NCBI RefSeq assembly: GCF_905475465.1
Contig: NC_062236.1
Span: forward strand, 3,854,001 to 3,918,000
Source of the DNA: Pieris napi
Lineage: Eukaryota > Arthropoda > Insecta > Lepidoptera > Pieridae
Direction: 5' to 3'
DNA length: 64,000 nt
Positions 23,336 to 35,179 of the stretch are shown here, piece after piece. The notes beneath the pieces are model-generated. The model did no database searches and was not told the DNA's origin. It was given only the letters and a program-made list of their open reading frames with translations. The stretch's first letter is position 1, and every line of letters starts with the position of its first letter. A program made the translations under genes and the position numbers.

Positions 23336-24477
23336 CAGCATACAAACTTTTGAAGGACAGTTCACGGTTTCACGCATTCGGGGTCCTGGAGCTCATTTTA
23401 ACAAAAATAATATTAAGTAGAAGAAGAAGCTTTGTAAATTTGTATTATGGAATCATTATACGGAATTGAATCATAAGGCGGAAAATAATAAGCGACAAAA
23501 ATGAGTCTTTCCTCCAACTTTGATTTCGTTCCCCTCTTGTGCCGTGGGGCTCAAGTGCACAGGCGCTTATTAAAGATTTAAGTTGGTGACTAGTAGATAG
23601 TACCGGTGACCCCAGAGCTTGTGCTTTCCTCGCTCAACAAATTATTATCGCAACACCGAGAGGAAAAGCCTTAAAAGTAGGTACACTGCTACAGAGACTA
23701 TTAAATTTATTTATATCAAATTCCTATAGCTAACATAAATTATATACAACAAAAAACAATTATACTAAAAATTTAGCCAAAGGTGGGAATACATAATATA
23801 TACAAAAAGGTTCAAATATTAACGAAAGGAAAAGTTATTAAATACATAATACATAGTACCTACATGATGGTGTGAAAGTAAGGGTGTGTACTGTGTATGT
23901 GGGGTGTGCTCTTGATTTAGCGCTATGGATATTGTTAATAATCCTTTTAAGCATATTCCGCCATAGCTTAAATAAGTCCAGACTCAAATATTGGTTGTAT
24001 TTCCAGGCTTTCTTTCTATTTCTGATTTTTAATTATTATTATTATATTTAAACTTTAAAATATGCCTTAAATGTAATATGCCTTCCTCTGCTACACGACG
24101 CTTGCGCTGCGATGCAAAAATTGGTGGTAGAATTTCAGTTTTAGAATTCAACTAATAGAATACGCAAAAGTTATATGTAAGATCAGAAAGATATTAATAT
24201 TATATACATAATAAACTAGTCACTATGTAACTAAATTTAATACATCTTATTACCTTTCATTTGTTTTTTTGTTATTAGTGTCAGAAATTTATATAAAAAT
24301 AAATGAAAATTTATAATTATTATAAAAAAATATAACGTCTTAAATATTATTCTTCATCAGTCTGTTTAATGGAAGAGGCGACGTCGCTAGATTTATTAAT
24401 TAAGGAATAAAAATCACACAACGTTTGAATCCTTGAATTTGTCCTTTAGAAGTCTTAGAGAATTAAAATAATAATTA
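23336..24477. other. no gene; possible LINE 3' tail near 23700-23900
   Basis: The stretch 23700-23900 (AATTTATTTATATC, AACAATTATACT, GATGGTGTGAAAGTAAGGGT) loosely matches 54030-54240 (ATTTATTTCGTACTCC, GATGGTGTGAAAGCGACGGT). It may be a minus-strand LINE tail present twice. The match is patchy. Confidence 0.35.
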
Positions 24478-24832
24478 TTGAAGTTATACTTCTTTAGGCG
24501 CGTTATGAAAAATTGATGAGAGTGAAATATTACGATGCGCGCGCACCGTGACACAAAATTAACAGAATGAAGTTGCCCACGGAAGATGCTACGGAATTGG
24601 ACATAATTTAAAAACAACATTCGAATAATAATATAATTTATGTTACACTTAATGTAAGAGAATAATAAATAAATATTTATTTATTTAATTTTTCAAATGA
24701 AACTAAACTTTATTGACTATAATAACTCCTTTTCCAGTCTTTGATTATTTAATTGTAATTAATTATTTGCAATCAAAAACTATTTTTAATAATGCCAAAG
24801 AAGTATAACTTCTTACGCGCGTACATAAGTAC
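24478..24832. mobile_element. short DNA element with GAAGTTATACTTC ends, copy 1
   Basis: Starts TTGAAGTTATACTTCTTTAG and ends AAAGAAGTATAACTTCTTAC plus GCGCGTACATAA. The same body (TTAGGCGCGTTATGAAAAAT, TGATGAGAGTGAAAT, TTGCCCACGGAAGATGCTAC, AATCAAAGACTGGAAAAGGA on one strand or the other) occurs inverted at 48292-48694, and one end alone at 36917. It is non-coding. Superfamily unknown. Confidence 0.8.
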
Positions 24833-25182
24833 ACGCACCCTTTTTTTATTCCTCTAATTACGTAATAATAACAATAAATTTAATTAATTTTACGTACACC
24901 GTAAAAATACAATACCGTATACATATTATTTGTACTCGCAGGACGTTATCTCGAACAAAGACGTTATGCGATGATAAAACCTGCGAATATTATTCACATC
25001 ACGTGGCTGTCGTCCCATTTTTCTGATCCTCAAATACGTATACGTATCGTACATGATAAGCCTAGGGCATTTTGTTACATTAGTGTAGATTGATATGGTT
25101 TCTTACGTACTAAACATTTATCAACGCTTTTGATATTCACTTTGCAATATAACAATGTAATAACATGTGTGAGTAGAATTAA
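24833..25182. other. no gene recognised
   Basis: Spacer between two repeats. Confidence 0.4.
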
Positions 25183-25398
25183 AAGTCGTTCCACAAATGA
25201 GCGTTTCTTAAGGCAGATTCCGCGCACTATTACTATGTGGAAACAACCCACTGAAGTATTTCGGAACCAATTCAACTTAGGGTCCTTTGCGTTCCAATTC
25301 TCAAAAGGCCGTCAACGCACTTGCGAACCTTGTGCACAATATGAGTGTCCATGGGTGGCGGTATCACTGCCCGATTGTCTGCTGTCATACTAAAAAAA
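25183..25398 (+). pseudogene. LINE-B 3' end encoding a reverse transcriptase C-terminus
   Basis: One plus-strand frame reads RSTNERFLRQIPRTITMW, then PTEVFRNQFNLGSF and FSKGRQRTCEPC. This is the family end, with the 'T..W..LP..VF' and 'LGSF....FLKGRQR' signatures typical of jockey/CR1-type reverse transcriptases. One codon of the W-N-x-L-P motif is altered. The 3' UTR runs to TACTAAAAAAATA. Confidence 0.78.
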
Positions 25399-26084
25399 TA
25401 TATATATATATACAATGCCCTACATTTATGCATATGTTTCAAGAGGCGACTTGCAGGCAGATGGTAGCTTAGATTGTAGCTACTTCAATTGATCATTAAT
25501 ATATTTTATCTTTCTTCGTTAACCACTTTCTTTAAAACAAAATTTTCACTTAAGATTTAAAACTATATACATTCTCAAACAATCTTAAGCATCATCTCCT
25601 ATCCTATGCTGAATCGGAAAGTATACTTCTAGTGCAACAGTAGTTTAATTATAAAATTATAAATATAGTTGTAGAAATTATTACGTCAAGTACCGTTCGA
25701 TGTCAAAGAGACTAGCTACCCACGACTCAAGGACTTTATCTTTTAACTAAAAATCATTTTTATTATGAGTAATAAAGTTTTTTTATTTCTTCTCTCTTTT
25801 TATATATTTAAAAGCTATATCTGATTATTGTTAAGATAAGTGTAGGTTATTTGAAGTCAACGAATACTGAACAATGATCATGAATTGTTGGAAGATCGAT
25901 TCTCAGTGCGACTAATAGAATAGTATCTATTTTTTTTATTATTAAAAACTACCAAGTTTAGTTCGGACTTCATACAATTGAAGTGAAGGTTTGGGTATTT
26001 GGATTAAGACAAGAACCTACCGGATTTTCAAAATCTATCCAGCGATAGAAAAAAGAAGAACGTAGCACAAAGCAATGTAGGAGT
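25399..26084. other. no gene recognised
   Basis: AT-rich spacer. Confidence 0.4.
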
Positions 26085-26225
26085 GAAAACAAATGAAAGA
26101 CACATGGTAAGGGAAAGGAGGTGAGGCGTTGGGAGGACGAAGGATATAAGAAGGTTAGACATCGAAGAACAGCCTAACATGTTGACAGTTATAGGAGGAC
26201 TACGAGAGACAAGCTGGTAAGTGGT
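26085..26225 (+). pseudogene. eroded LINE reverse transcriptase C-terminus (tentative)
   Basis: GAGGCGTTGGGAGGACGAAG and ATAAGAAGGTTAGACATC translate to RRWEDE..KKVRH. TATAGGAGGACTACGAGAGAC gives YRRTTRD. Together they resemble the 'RWEDDI.KVAG..W...A.DR..W' end of RTE-type LINEs. Several frame changes would be needed, so this is only a suggestion. Confidence 0.4.
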
Positions 26226-29012
26226 AATAGTAGTAAATAACGAAGAAAAACAACCACTAGCTAAGTACAGAAAACCAAGCTAATTTATTATTATTATTAT
26301 TCAAAAGCTGGCACTCAGGGCCCATAGTGCAAATCATTGTGGAATTATTAATATGAGATTAATAATGTCTAAGCTTAAAGATAATTTTCGTAAACGTTCA
26401 TTTATTAAGATTTATTGAGAGAAAATCTTTTGTCAGAACAACGAAGCATGTTTTGGCCCGTAGGTTCACGGTTCGTCGGTCGTTTATCGGTACTTATTAA
26501 CATGATCCTTAGATAAATGCTCGAATAAAGCTTAATCCGTCCATCAGTTCACCACCTAGCTCCTAACGAGGAGGTTCGATTAAGATGAGTTCATACAATT
26601 CACTAAATAATAATAAATATGTAACTATGACATTTGGCAAATATATGTGACGATACTTCATGTGTATAAAATAAAAGTAATAATTATCACCTAGCGTTTT
26701 TATAACTTTCTTAATAATTTAATTTACTGACTTTATTCAATACTATATAATTGTATTTATAAAGTGTTCCACATTATTTTCTGTCAATAAAATTATTTAA
26801 ATCCAACGTACTTATACTTTAATAATGCAAAGCCAACCCAAAAGTGTTTTAAAAACCGTCCTATTATACATTTCCAGGTAGTATTTGCAAAGAAATGTCG
26901 GACATTAAGTTGCCTTTATGAATACATCTTTAGAATTCCTCATCATCTTTAATCGTAGCAGACAGGTCTCTCCTAATGAGAAAAATAATGAGCGCCTACG
27001 GGGACTCAAAGCTGGCCTTAATCAACACCTCCACCTATCAGAGAAAACTCTACCTTTTTACTAAAACTATTTGTATAGCAAAATAGTTACTTCAATATTT
27101 CTTTTACTTTATTTTTGTATTAAATTTATAATTCTATACAGAACGTATAACAAAAAACTTCAAATATCAGTTATAGGTACATTAAGCGAAAATGCACGCA
27201 TGTATTAATACTAATTAGCGCTCAAATCTATATTAACATCAATTTTGGAAGTCAAAAAAAGTATTTTTTGACAAAATTGTTAAAAAGTGAAATATATGGC
27301 AATAATATACCTTTGTTCTGCTTGAGATTTCTTCTTTGAAGTCTATGGATTTTATTTATGGTGCAAGAGATAGACTGAGCGCAACATCACATGTATTAGA
27401 GCAGGCTAAATTTATTCCTGTATGCCTTAATCTATTTTAGAAATAAAGAAACCATTACTACTACTAACAGCAAAATATTCAAAAACCATTAACAACTTAA
27501 CTATTCTTAATTTATACAATTAATAAAATACACTGACTACTCAAGATCTCGCACGGCTAAAAATATTTAAAATAAATATAGTGTATTTAAGTCGGTGGGT
27601 ATAGAGTTAAGTATATATAGTTAAACCATCAATAGGTTTGGAGGACAGTTGGTGATTTTGCTTCTGTATTGTATCAATTTTGTTCATTGTGGCGGATCCA
27701 ATTCAGCTTGTGACCACACTACCCGACCTGGATAGAAACAGTAATTCATCAAAAGAAGGCTTTAGATTAAGTTCCACTAACTTTAACTGAGTGAACTCGG
27801 ATGCGAACGCTAGATCCGTTCTAGGATATATTGATATCTATGGATGTCAGTCCGCTCTTGGGTAGGTACTTCTCAGTCGGTTTTAGAATTTCCAAATTTG
27901 TCTTCGCTTTTTCATCTTTTGCAAATATCTCATAGATTAAAGAGACATTTCTTTGATACATTTTCAGTAAGAGGTTAACTGTAGCTGTCACAAAGAACAA
28001 TATTTTAAAGATCAAGTGTAAATAAAATCTCATGTGATTGATAAACTTTAAAAAAAAATATTTCTTAGTTCCTTCGTACCTCGTTCATAAATTTCACTTA
28101 TGACTTGGAGAATAATTCTCAGGCGTTAGTTCGAGGTCAAAAGGAACATGCGAATCCCGTCAGTAAATCTCGTAAAAGGAAAATCCCCTTGTATCCTAGC
28201 CGATTTACTACCACAACACCGCTTCATACAGTATGTTCCAATATGACGAAAACTTATAATTAGTTGTAATTTGAAGACCTGAAACTCGTAATTTGTCAAA
28301 TTAATTAAAATAAAAAAATAATATATAATAATAATGATTCCATAGTCATTATTATCAAAAGTAATCAATAATTACTTTTAACCATTTTAACTTAAAGTCA
28401 CTCGTTCCTATGACTGCCGTTTGACTCTGTAGTCGAACGTTCGGTTCGGTTGCGGAAGGAGTACACGAATTGTCACCGAACTTGTTTATCGCCAATACAA
28501 GTGCGGCGCTAGATTCGAATAAGCGGTCAAACCAAGCAGATACCTTTAAAAAGTAGACTCTAATTTGCTTACGGATGATGCCGACAAACTAATTTTTGAC
28601 GTCAGTAACGTTATCTTCAATAATTTATCTACGGATCGTTTTTTTGTCACGATCTAATGTCCACTTTGTCTGTTTTAACTCTATCTCACTCGGTCACACA
28701 TGTAACTCATCTTCATAGCAGATAACCTGATATCAAATTTAAGCCAACACCATGTATATCTATGTAGTTTTTGCGCTAACGTGAGTAACATTTGATATTT
28801 TACGGTCCAGATATTCTTTAGAATTGAACGTCACGATCCTGTCTTTGGGTTCAAGCAATTTATCTGTCGTAAGCTAAATGCGATTTAAGAGCAATCGTTT
28901 TACAATTCTGTTATTATTGTGGTATCACTGACTGAATTTATGAAAGCTGGTGCGGTGCTTATTCATAGAAATATACTGCTGGTATATATAATATTAAAAA
29001 CAAGATAAGTTA
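26226..29012. other. AT-rich, no gene recognised
   Basis: Best frames are 70 and 80 codons on the minus strand, without motifs. It is the longest stretch without a repeat that I could assign. It could contain an intron or unrecognised regulatory DNA. Confidence 0.4.
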
Positions 29013-29301
29013 AAAAAAAAACAGTGGCGCTACAACCTCTTTAGGTCTGGGCCACAGTTGTTTAAATCTATTTCATGATCATTTTTCAATCTAATAGGCC
29101 AGTAGGTGATCTGTGCCTGACACACGCCGGCGACTTTTTGGGTCTAAGGCAAGCCGGTTTCCTCACGATGTTTTCCTTCACCGTTCGAATGAATTTTAAA
29201 TGCGCACATAGAAAGAAAGTCCATTGGTGCACAGCCGGGGATCGAACCTACGACCTCAGGTATGAGAGTCGCACGCTGAAACCACTAGGCCAACACTGTT
29301 C
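29013..29301 (-). repeat. SINE-A copy, full length and best preserved
   Basis: On the minus strand it runs from CAGTGTTGGCCTAGTGGTTT through GTAGGTTCGATCCCCGGCTG (B box) and CACCAATGGACTTTCTTTCT to TAGCGCCACTG, followed by a T-run (A-run on the plus strand). Both pol III boxes look intact. I would use this copy as the reference for the family. Confidence 0.93.
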
Positions 29302-30446
29302 AAAATTAGTTAAAATTCTTGGAAAATCATATATTTTCTTCTATTTTATTCCTAACTATTTAACAGTTAATATGTCATTCTCGGTTTCGGATTGGTAGGT
29401 GTGCCAATCCACTACTCACATTATCTACTTAGTTAAATCATTAATTAATTAATGTCTGTCCTGAACAGATCCTTGAGGCTTTGACAAGGAAAAGTAAATC
29501 ATCTAATCATTAAACTTCACCTAGAACGATACATCTGTATCGTTTTAGGTTAAGTTTAACATTATACCTACTATATAAATTAACGATTAATTTAGTACTT
29601 AATTTTCTACTGGAAATAAAATATTTATTTAGTATTCCATAGAGTGAGTGAGCCGTTATGGGTATGAGCTTGATATTTTGTAAGGTCTGCATAATCATTA
29701 TTTATTGGCACGGTGATTTCGAACCATCAGATAGATGGAAAAATCCAATCCTAGCTGGGGTTCAATCATACAACCAAAAGATCGTTGCCGCTACGCTGAT
29801 TACTTAAGTATAATTTTAATTGGCACAGCCAGTGGGTAGCAGACTTATTGATATTGTCTCATATTTTTGTTGGACATTATTGTATTTTTTGAAGCGTATT
29901 AATTCTGATATTTAACACTGTTTATTTCTTTCGTGACCGTTTTTGGGAAATTCTCTATATTTATAATAGATTATAAATACATTGACTCATCGACATATTC
30001 CTTCAGTATACGATTTCTATGTATAAAGCATGTCAGGTGACGTGGGAGCAAGGCGCCATTTCCATTACTATATTTGCTAAGCAAGCAAAATAGCTACTTG
30101 CTTCGGGCGACTCGAAGCCGTAATGGATTTCTGACGTAGGAATAAATGATAGATTACTTGATACAAACATTGACGCGTTTTAAATATCCACTTTTAGCTT
30201 TACACTTTTACTATGCTTCAATCGAGTTATTTTGAACATATTCTAATGCCTTGTAGATATGAAATATATATATTTTATTTGATAAACGCAACCAACACAT
30301 GTAAACGTTATTAAATATTAAATTTATTTCTTATTCTTTTGTATTGCATCGCAATTCATGAAGCCATGATATTAGCGTTTTAGTTTTTTGTTTAAATTTT
30401 GTGTATTATTTTGGATTAAGGTTGGTGATTTTATTTTTTATTTTAT
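29302..30446. other. no gene recognised
   Basis: AT-rich spacer. Confidence 0.4.
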
Positions 30447-30567
30447 AGCCTGGAATAGATCGCTTGTTAGAGATAAGGCCGCCCGTTGCATCCCTTTTTT
30501 TAATTTATATGTATTATGTTATTTGTTTCTATAAATGTAACGAAGAGTAAATAAATAAATAAATAAA
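30447..30567 (+). repeat. LINE-D 3' tail copy with (AAAT)n end
   Basis: AGCCTGGAATAGATCGCTTG, AGATAAGGCCGCCCGTTGC, AT-rich sequence, then GTAAATAAATAAATAAATAA. It has the same order as at 12296. Confidence 0.75.
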
Positions 30568-31223
30568 TGAAACAGAAAAACTTCAATACATTGACAATAT
30601 ACACAGTACACACCTAAAGTTGGAAAGTCTGGGATTGTTTCCCAGGCAAATACGAATGGATAGTAATAATCCAAATACAAAATATATATAAGAAAATGTA
30701 GATGGAAAAAAGTCCAGGGCATACTCCCTTATATACTATCAATTGTTTGTTCCGTTGGCGATCATTAAAAGTTGAATGGCGAATAACTAAAATCTAAAAG
30801 TAATGAATTTGACATCGTATATACGGGAATCGAATTGTATAAGTTTTTCCTAATATTCCCTATCATTTATAACTTGGCACAGAAAGCTATAAATCGCTGA
30901 AATTGGATGAATGTACTAATAGTGAGTGAAAGTTATCAAGGTTCGCCGTAACGTGTAGCACGTGACGCCAAGTGACAAAGACTGAGTAGGGTTACCACAT
31001 ACAAATTTTAATGGGTCCAGCTATTTAATAAAATATAGCTTTCTAATGTCGCTAACTAAACAATTGATCCAAAAGTGTTTTGTAAAATGTTTACTTTGAC
31101 ATTTGTTTCTTGGATATAAAACATTATTTACTAAGTACGTTTAGAGTGCTTTATCGCAGTCGTGGGCAGCGAGAGACTGTATAGTATATGTACCATCAAA
31201 GACAATTAAAGTATTTATTATGG
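30568..31223. other. no gene recognised
   Basis: Spacer between LINE fragments. Confidence 0.4.
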
Positions 31224-31561
31224 TATTATTTTTTTTTTGTTTATAGAATATTGCCAAACGGGCAGGAGGCTCACCTGATGTTAAGTGATACCATGGACAT
31301 TATCGATGCCAGAGGGCTCGCGAGTTCGCTCCCGGCCTTTTAAGAATTGGTACGCTCTTTTCTTGAAGGACCCTAAGTCGAATCGGTTCGGATATACTTC
31401 AGTGGGCAGCTGGTTCCACATAGGGGTGGTGAGCGGCAAAAACTGCCTTAAAAACGCTCAGTTGTGGATCGACGGATGTCGAGGTGATACGGGTGGAATT
31501 TTGTATTCTGCCTCGACGTCCGATGATGAAACTCAGGTGCACGTATTAATCTGAACAACTT
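31224..31561 (-). pseudogene. LINE-B 3' end, minus-strand insertion
   Basis: Poly(T) then CAAACGGGCAGGAGGCTCAC, GTGATACCATGGACA, CGGCCTTTTAAGAATTGGTA, AGTGGGCAGCTGGTTCCACA, GGCAAAAACTGCC, and GACGTCCGATGATGAAACTC to AATCTGAACAAC. On the minus strand it codes the LINE reverse-transcriptase end. The 89-codon plus-strand frame is antisense to it. Confidence 0.85.
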
Positions 31562-32108
31562 ATAATTTGCTATGCAAAAGTGATGCATTAAATTTGCGTT
31601 TATGTCCGTTCAGGAAATTGTAAACGAAAGAAAATAACAGTTGGGTTACGTTTACTAAAAAATAAATTTTCAGTTTTCTACGAAAAAAATAACCCTTTAT
31701 TACTGCGTAACATCCAATGCATGTATATTATTTTTTTATATTATCACTCATAGTAGACATATTACACATTTTTGTAAATAGCCTACACATAAGGGGCAGA
31801 CATATTTCAGAGCCACTAAAGCGGAGATATTATAAAATAGTGCAAAAAACATACAGTGTGGTAATCCTATTAGGAGAGAATGGGTTGATGGCTTGCGTAA
31901 TAACCTCTTACCCGGCGACTTTATGACTGTCATTTGTAATAGTAGTGTCACAGTTGATCTTGAAACTTTGTTTATGAGACCTTAGATGAACAAACAAATG
32001 TTGTATTCACTATATAAAATTTACGCTTTTAACAATTTTGTCTGCGCACCATCTTTGTGTTAAATGCCTGTCAAAGACTTACCAACCAATTCAAGACTAA
32101 AGGTTCAA
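31562..32108. other. no gene recognised
   Basis: Overlapping frames of 67-69 codons on both strands at 31717-31951 lack motifs. Confidence 0.4.
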
Positions 32109-32236
32109 CAAGAACGTACCAATTTTTAAACGGCCGGTAACGCACTCGCGTGCCCTCTGGCATTCAGTGTCCAATGGCGGCGATATCCCTTAACAGCGGG
32201 TGAGCCGGTTTGCTCCCTGTTCTATTTAAAAAAAAA
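32109..32236 (+). repeat. LINE-B 3' UTR with poly(A) end
   Basis: GAACGTACCAATTTTTAAAC, GGCCGGTAACGCACTCGCG, GCCCTCTGGCATTCAGTG, TGAGCCGGTTTGCTCCCTG, TTCTATTTAAAAAAAAA. Sense orientation. Confidence 0.8.
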
Positions 32237-32645
32237 GTATTTCATAATTAATATGACTTAGTAGTATGTATGTAAATGAGTCCTTGAACTAAAATAAAAA
32301 AAAAGAAAGAACATAAATTTAATTGTGATTTAACTGTGTGTTACAGATTTTATAAAATTGTATTATGTAGCTAAAATTTTTTCATAGATAAAGCTTATTC
32401 TGATAACAATTTTGTCACAAATTGATAACTATGGCAAAGTTAATTGAACAAATTTGGAGAGTGTGCGATGATGGCTCTCGACATATTGTTATTCCATTTA
32501 TTGACGTATTCGAATTATTTAATTAAACATCAATTAAGGGCTTAGAGACATTATTTAATAATATAAGATGTAATAGAATAGCAAAGCGTATCACTATCTC
32601 AAAGGCAGGCAATTAAACCCCGTCTGATCATAAAAATATACCTTC
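32237..32645. other. no gene recognised
   Basis: AT-rich spacer. Confidence 0.4.
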
Positions 32646-33009
32646 TAGGCCGAGAGATAGTGACACAAAATAGTGGGTCTTTTGTACCTGTATGGTGGTT
32701 CTTCAGGGGTCTTATTACGCAATGAAAAAATGAAAATGATAGTAATAGGCTGTAAGTTACACCGGAGAAGTATGGCTTGACGCTGCCGCCTCTTATTTTT
32801 TTATGGACTATCGGAAAATACTAGAATTTTTGTGGAACAAATCGTTTGACACCCTAATTAATCCGACGAGTTCGCCTAACGCCCACGCGATTGGGCCGCC
32901 GGTAACAGCGCTATGACCATCATTTTCTTTTTATCATTGCGTAATAAGACCCCTGAAGAACCGTACAGGTATAAATGACCCACTATTTTGTCACTATCTC
33001 CCGGCCTAT
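32646..33009. mobile_element. 364-bp foldback element with ~100-bp inverted arms
   Basis: The left arm (about 32646-32750) and the reverse complement of the right arm (about 32910-33009) share TAGGCCG(A/G)GAGATAGTGAC, AAAATAGTGGGTC and TTCTTCAGGGGTCTTATTAC. They differ by a few substitutions and short indels. The middle is GC-richer (GCCCACGCGATTGGGCCGCC) with no open frame. TTCT stands at both edges (32642-32645 and 33010-33013) and may be a 4-base target duplication. Confidence 0.82.
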
Positions 33010-33620
33010 TCTGTCCCATAAGTAAAAAAAAATATAATAGTATATACTAAGTGGAGGAGAACAACATCATATTGGTTCTTGTCTCTTGTCTAATGTCAAC
33101 CACTTAAAAATACCACTGCACAATCCCAGAACATGATGAGAAAAAAACTGTGAAGCATTTTTAAAAAGCCTATTTAGATTTACTTGTGATATAACTCCGC
33201 CTACATCGTCTTAAGATGAATATCTGAATTAATCATGGGCCTCGAGAGCGATGTATTCAAACGAGCCATTCATAATAGAAGTCATTCACAGCTGTTATTT
33301 CAACGGGCAATAAATTGGGAAATCAAATTATTCATATTTACGATCTTGACGACAATCAGTCTTTAACGAATTTGATTAAAGATTACATTCATAAGAATTC
33401 TATTGAGATTTATACTAACGTTCATTTTAATATTAATCTTACGATTTTTACTATTAAAGAAATCAATGGAATTGTACAGTTTTTTTAGGAATTAAACGCA
33501 TCTCTCAAGACTAAGCGATAGTACTTCATAGATTTTTCATACTAACAGATTAAACTTTTAACTTATACTTTTCAGAGAACTTTATAAATTAATTTGTCTA
33601 TTAATTAGTCTATTAGAGAG
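33010..33620. other. no gene recognised
   Basis: AT-rich spacer. Confidence 0.4.
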
Positions 33621-33648
33621 CAGTGTTGCCCTAGTATCTTATTTCGGC
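33621..33648 (+). repeat. isolated SINE-A head
   Basis: AGCAGTGTTGCCCTAGTATC matches the family's first 20 bases. It is then cut off by LINE sequence, and the SINE body resumes 200 bases later. Confidence 0.5.
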
Positions 33649-33649
33649 C

Positions 33650-33838
33650 ATACAATACGCAGAGTCGATGAGAACTTGGAGAAACTGATCGTGGTTGGTA
33701 ACATAGAAGGCAAAAGATGACGTGGCCGTTCACCAACCACATGTACCGATCAAGTGAAAGACTCATCGTCCTCAATAATGAACACTGTCATAAGAGAGGC
33801 GCTGGACAGAAACCGGTGGAAGCAGATAGTCCTCTCTA
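33650..33838 (+). pseudogene. LINE reverse transcriptase C-terminus with an in-frame stop
   Basis: One frame reads LEKLIVVGNIEGKR, then a TGA (33718-33720), then RGRSPTTCTDQVKDSS and REALDRNRWKQIV. The pattern 'G.R.RGR.PTRW.DQ.K....A..R..W' is the LINE C-terminus. The stop stands where an arginine is expected (CGA to TGA, a CpG decay). Confidence 0.72.
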
Positions 33839-33844
33839 GATGCT

Positions 33845-34108
33845 TCTTGCTTGACCTACTGGCTAGAGTGTGCGACTCACATCCCTGAGGTCGTAGGTTC
33901 GATCCCCTGCTGTGCACCAACAGACTTTCTGTCGTCAGAGCAACGAACACTCGCTCGTACTGTGAAGGAAAACACCGAGACCGACATGTGTCAGACAGAA
34001 GGCTGATCACCTAGTCGTCTATAAAATAAAAATGATCAAAGAAAAGGATGCAAGCCTTTAAGCCTTTAAGCTTTAAGCCATACGAGGTTGTAGCGTCACT
34101 AGATTATT
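33845..34108 (+). repeat. SINE-A copy, head replaced by LINE sequence
   Basis: CTACTGGCTAGAGTGTGCGA, ATCCCTGAGGTCGTAGGTTC, GTGCACCAACAGACTTTCTG, AGAAGGCTGATCACC, GAGGTTGTAGCGTCACTAGA. It also has an extra CTTTAAGCC repeated three times near 34050-34078. Confidence 0.82.
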
Positions 34109-34114
34109 ATAATT

Positions 34115-34440
34115 AACTAGCAGACCGGCCAAGCGTTGCTGTGGCTAAGGTTTTTGTTATATTACTTAGTAGCAAACTATTCAAGGGAATTTTTTTTACG
34201 TTTATGTGAAACGTTGGTACTTTCAACACAGCGCCATCTGTTAGAATTGTGACTATCAAATAATAAACGAATATTTTGCAATAAAATAATATTGCGGGTA
34301 TAAATTGAGATGAAAGCTATCCTATCTTTTAAGTTGGATTAAACTACACACGGTGTGCAAATTTGATTGATATCGGTTCGGTAGTTTAGGAGTCCATAGC
34401 GGACAAACAACGTGACACGTAATTTATATATATTAAGATT
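34115..34440 (+). repeat. LINE 3' end, RTE-like (tentative)
   Basis: CAGCGCCATCTGTTAG, TCGGTTCGGTAGTTTAGGAG and AACGTGACACGTAATTTATA resemble the 3' UTR of RTE-type elements, and it ends in an AT repeat. It shares only the general plan with repeat E. Confidence 0.5.
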
Positions 34441-34839
34441 AGTATATTGGAAATATTATCCTCTAAGATAGAGCGTCGTTGTATTAGTAAAACTAATATT
34501 GCGAAAGTAATATCCCTTAACAAAGTGCTTGCAAATAAGCAGTCTGTCAATCAACAAAGTATGGGTAAGTGATACTCACTTTATGAGTTAACGACACTGT
34601 AAAGTTGAAAGTAATGAAAGTTTAAGCGCTTTCCTTCCCCTTATATCCTGTGTTATGTACTGATTATATTCCCTCTTAGCGTTAAATGAAACTTTTATAA
34701 TGCAATTTCGTAGAAGTAATAAAAATTCCAATACTTTTACTTCCTAATAAAATACGAGGAATCTTTACGAATATTGTGGACCAAAAATTATTTCTTGCCT
34801 TGAAAGTAGAAACTACCGATGGCGTTTTGTCAAAGTCGA
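34441..34839. other. no gene recognised
   Basis: Spacer. Confidence 0.4.
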
Positions 34840-35005
34840 AAATCATGTATTCATATAGGTAACTCAATACACTTATGAACGTCAAAAAAGAAATATACAT
34901 TAAATGCTTCTAATTTTACATTTACTGCCAGTACTCAAATCAAGGGCGTAGAACGGAAGAGAAGAACTGGCAATAAACTCTCCGCCACTCTTTTTATTCG
35001 CCAAG
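34840..35005 (-). repeat. LINE-C 3' UTR copy
   Basis: On the minus strand: AAAAAGAGTGGCGGAGAGTT, CTTCTCTTCCGTTCTACGCC, ACTGGCAGTAAATGTAAAA, TTTTTTGACGTTCATAAGTG. It matches 44375-44560 over its whole length. Confidence 0.8.
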
Positions 35006-35020
35006 TGTTTTGTTTTTTTT

Positions 35021-35179
35021 AAACCGACATGTCTTAGACCTAAAAAGTCGATGGCGTGTGTCAGGCACTGGAGGGTGTTCACCTACTTCCCTATTAGATT
35101 TAAAATTGATCATGAAACAGATTCAGAAATCTGAGGCCAAGACCTAAAGAGGTTGAGCGCCACTGATTTATTTTTTTAG
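35021..35179 (+). repeat. SINE-A copy, 5'-truncated
   Basis: Begins inside the body (CCGACATGTCTTAGACC) and runs through GTGTGTCAGGCACTGG, GATCATGAAACAGATTCAGA and GTTGAGCGCCACTGATTTAT to a T-run. Confidence 0.85.

Noticed and set aside
29075..29398. 107-codon plus-strand frame
   Set aside because: It is the antisense of the full-length SINE-A at 29013-29301. The similar frame at 5384-5653 has the same cause.
31285..31554. 89-codon plus-strand frame
   Set aside because: Antisense of the LINE-B reverse-transcriptase end.
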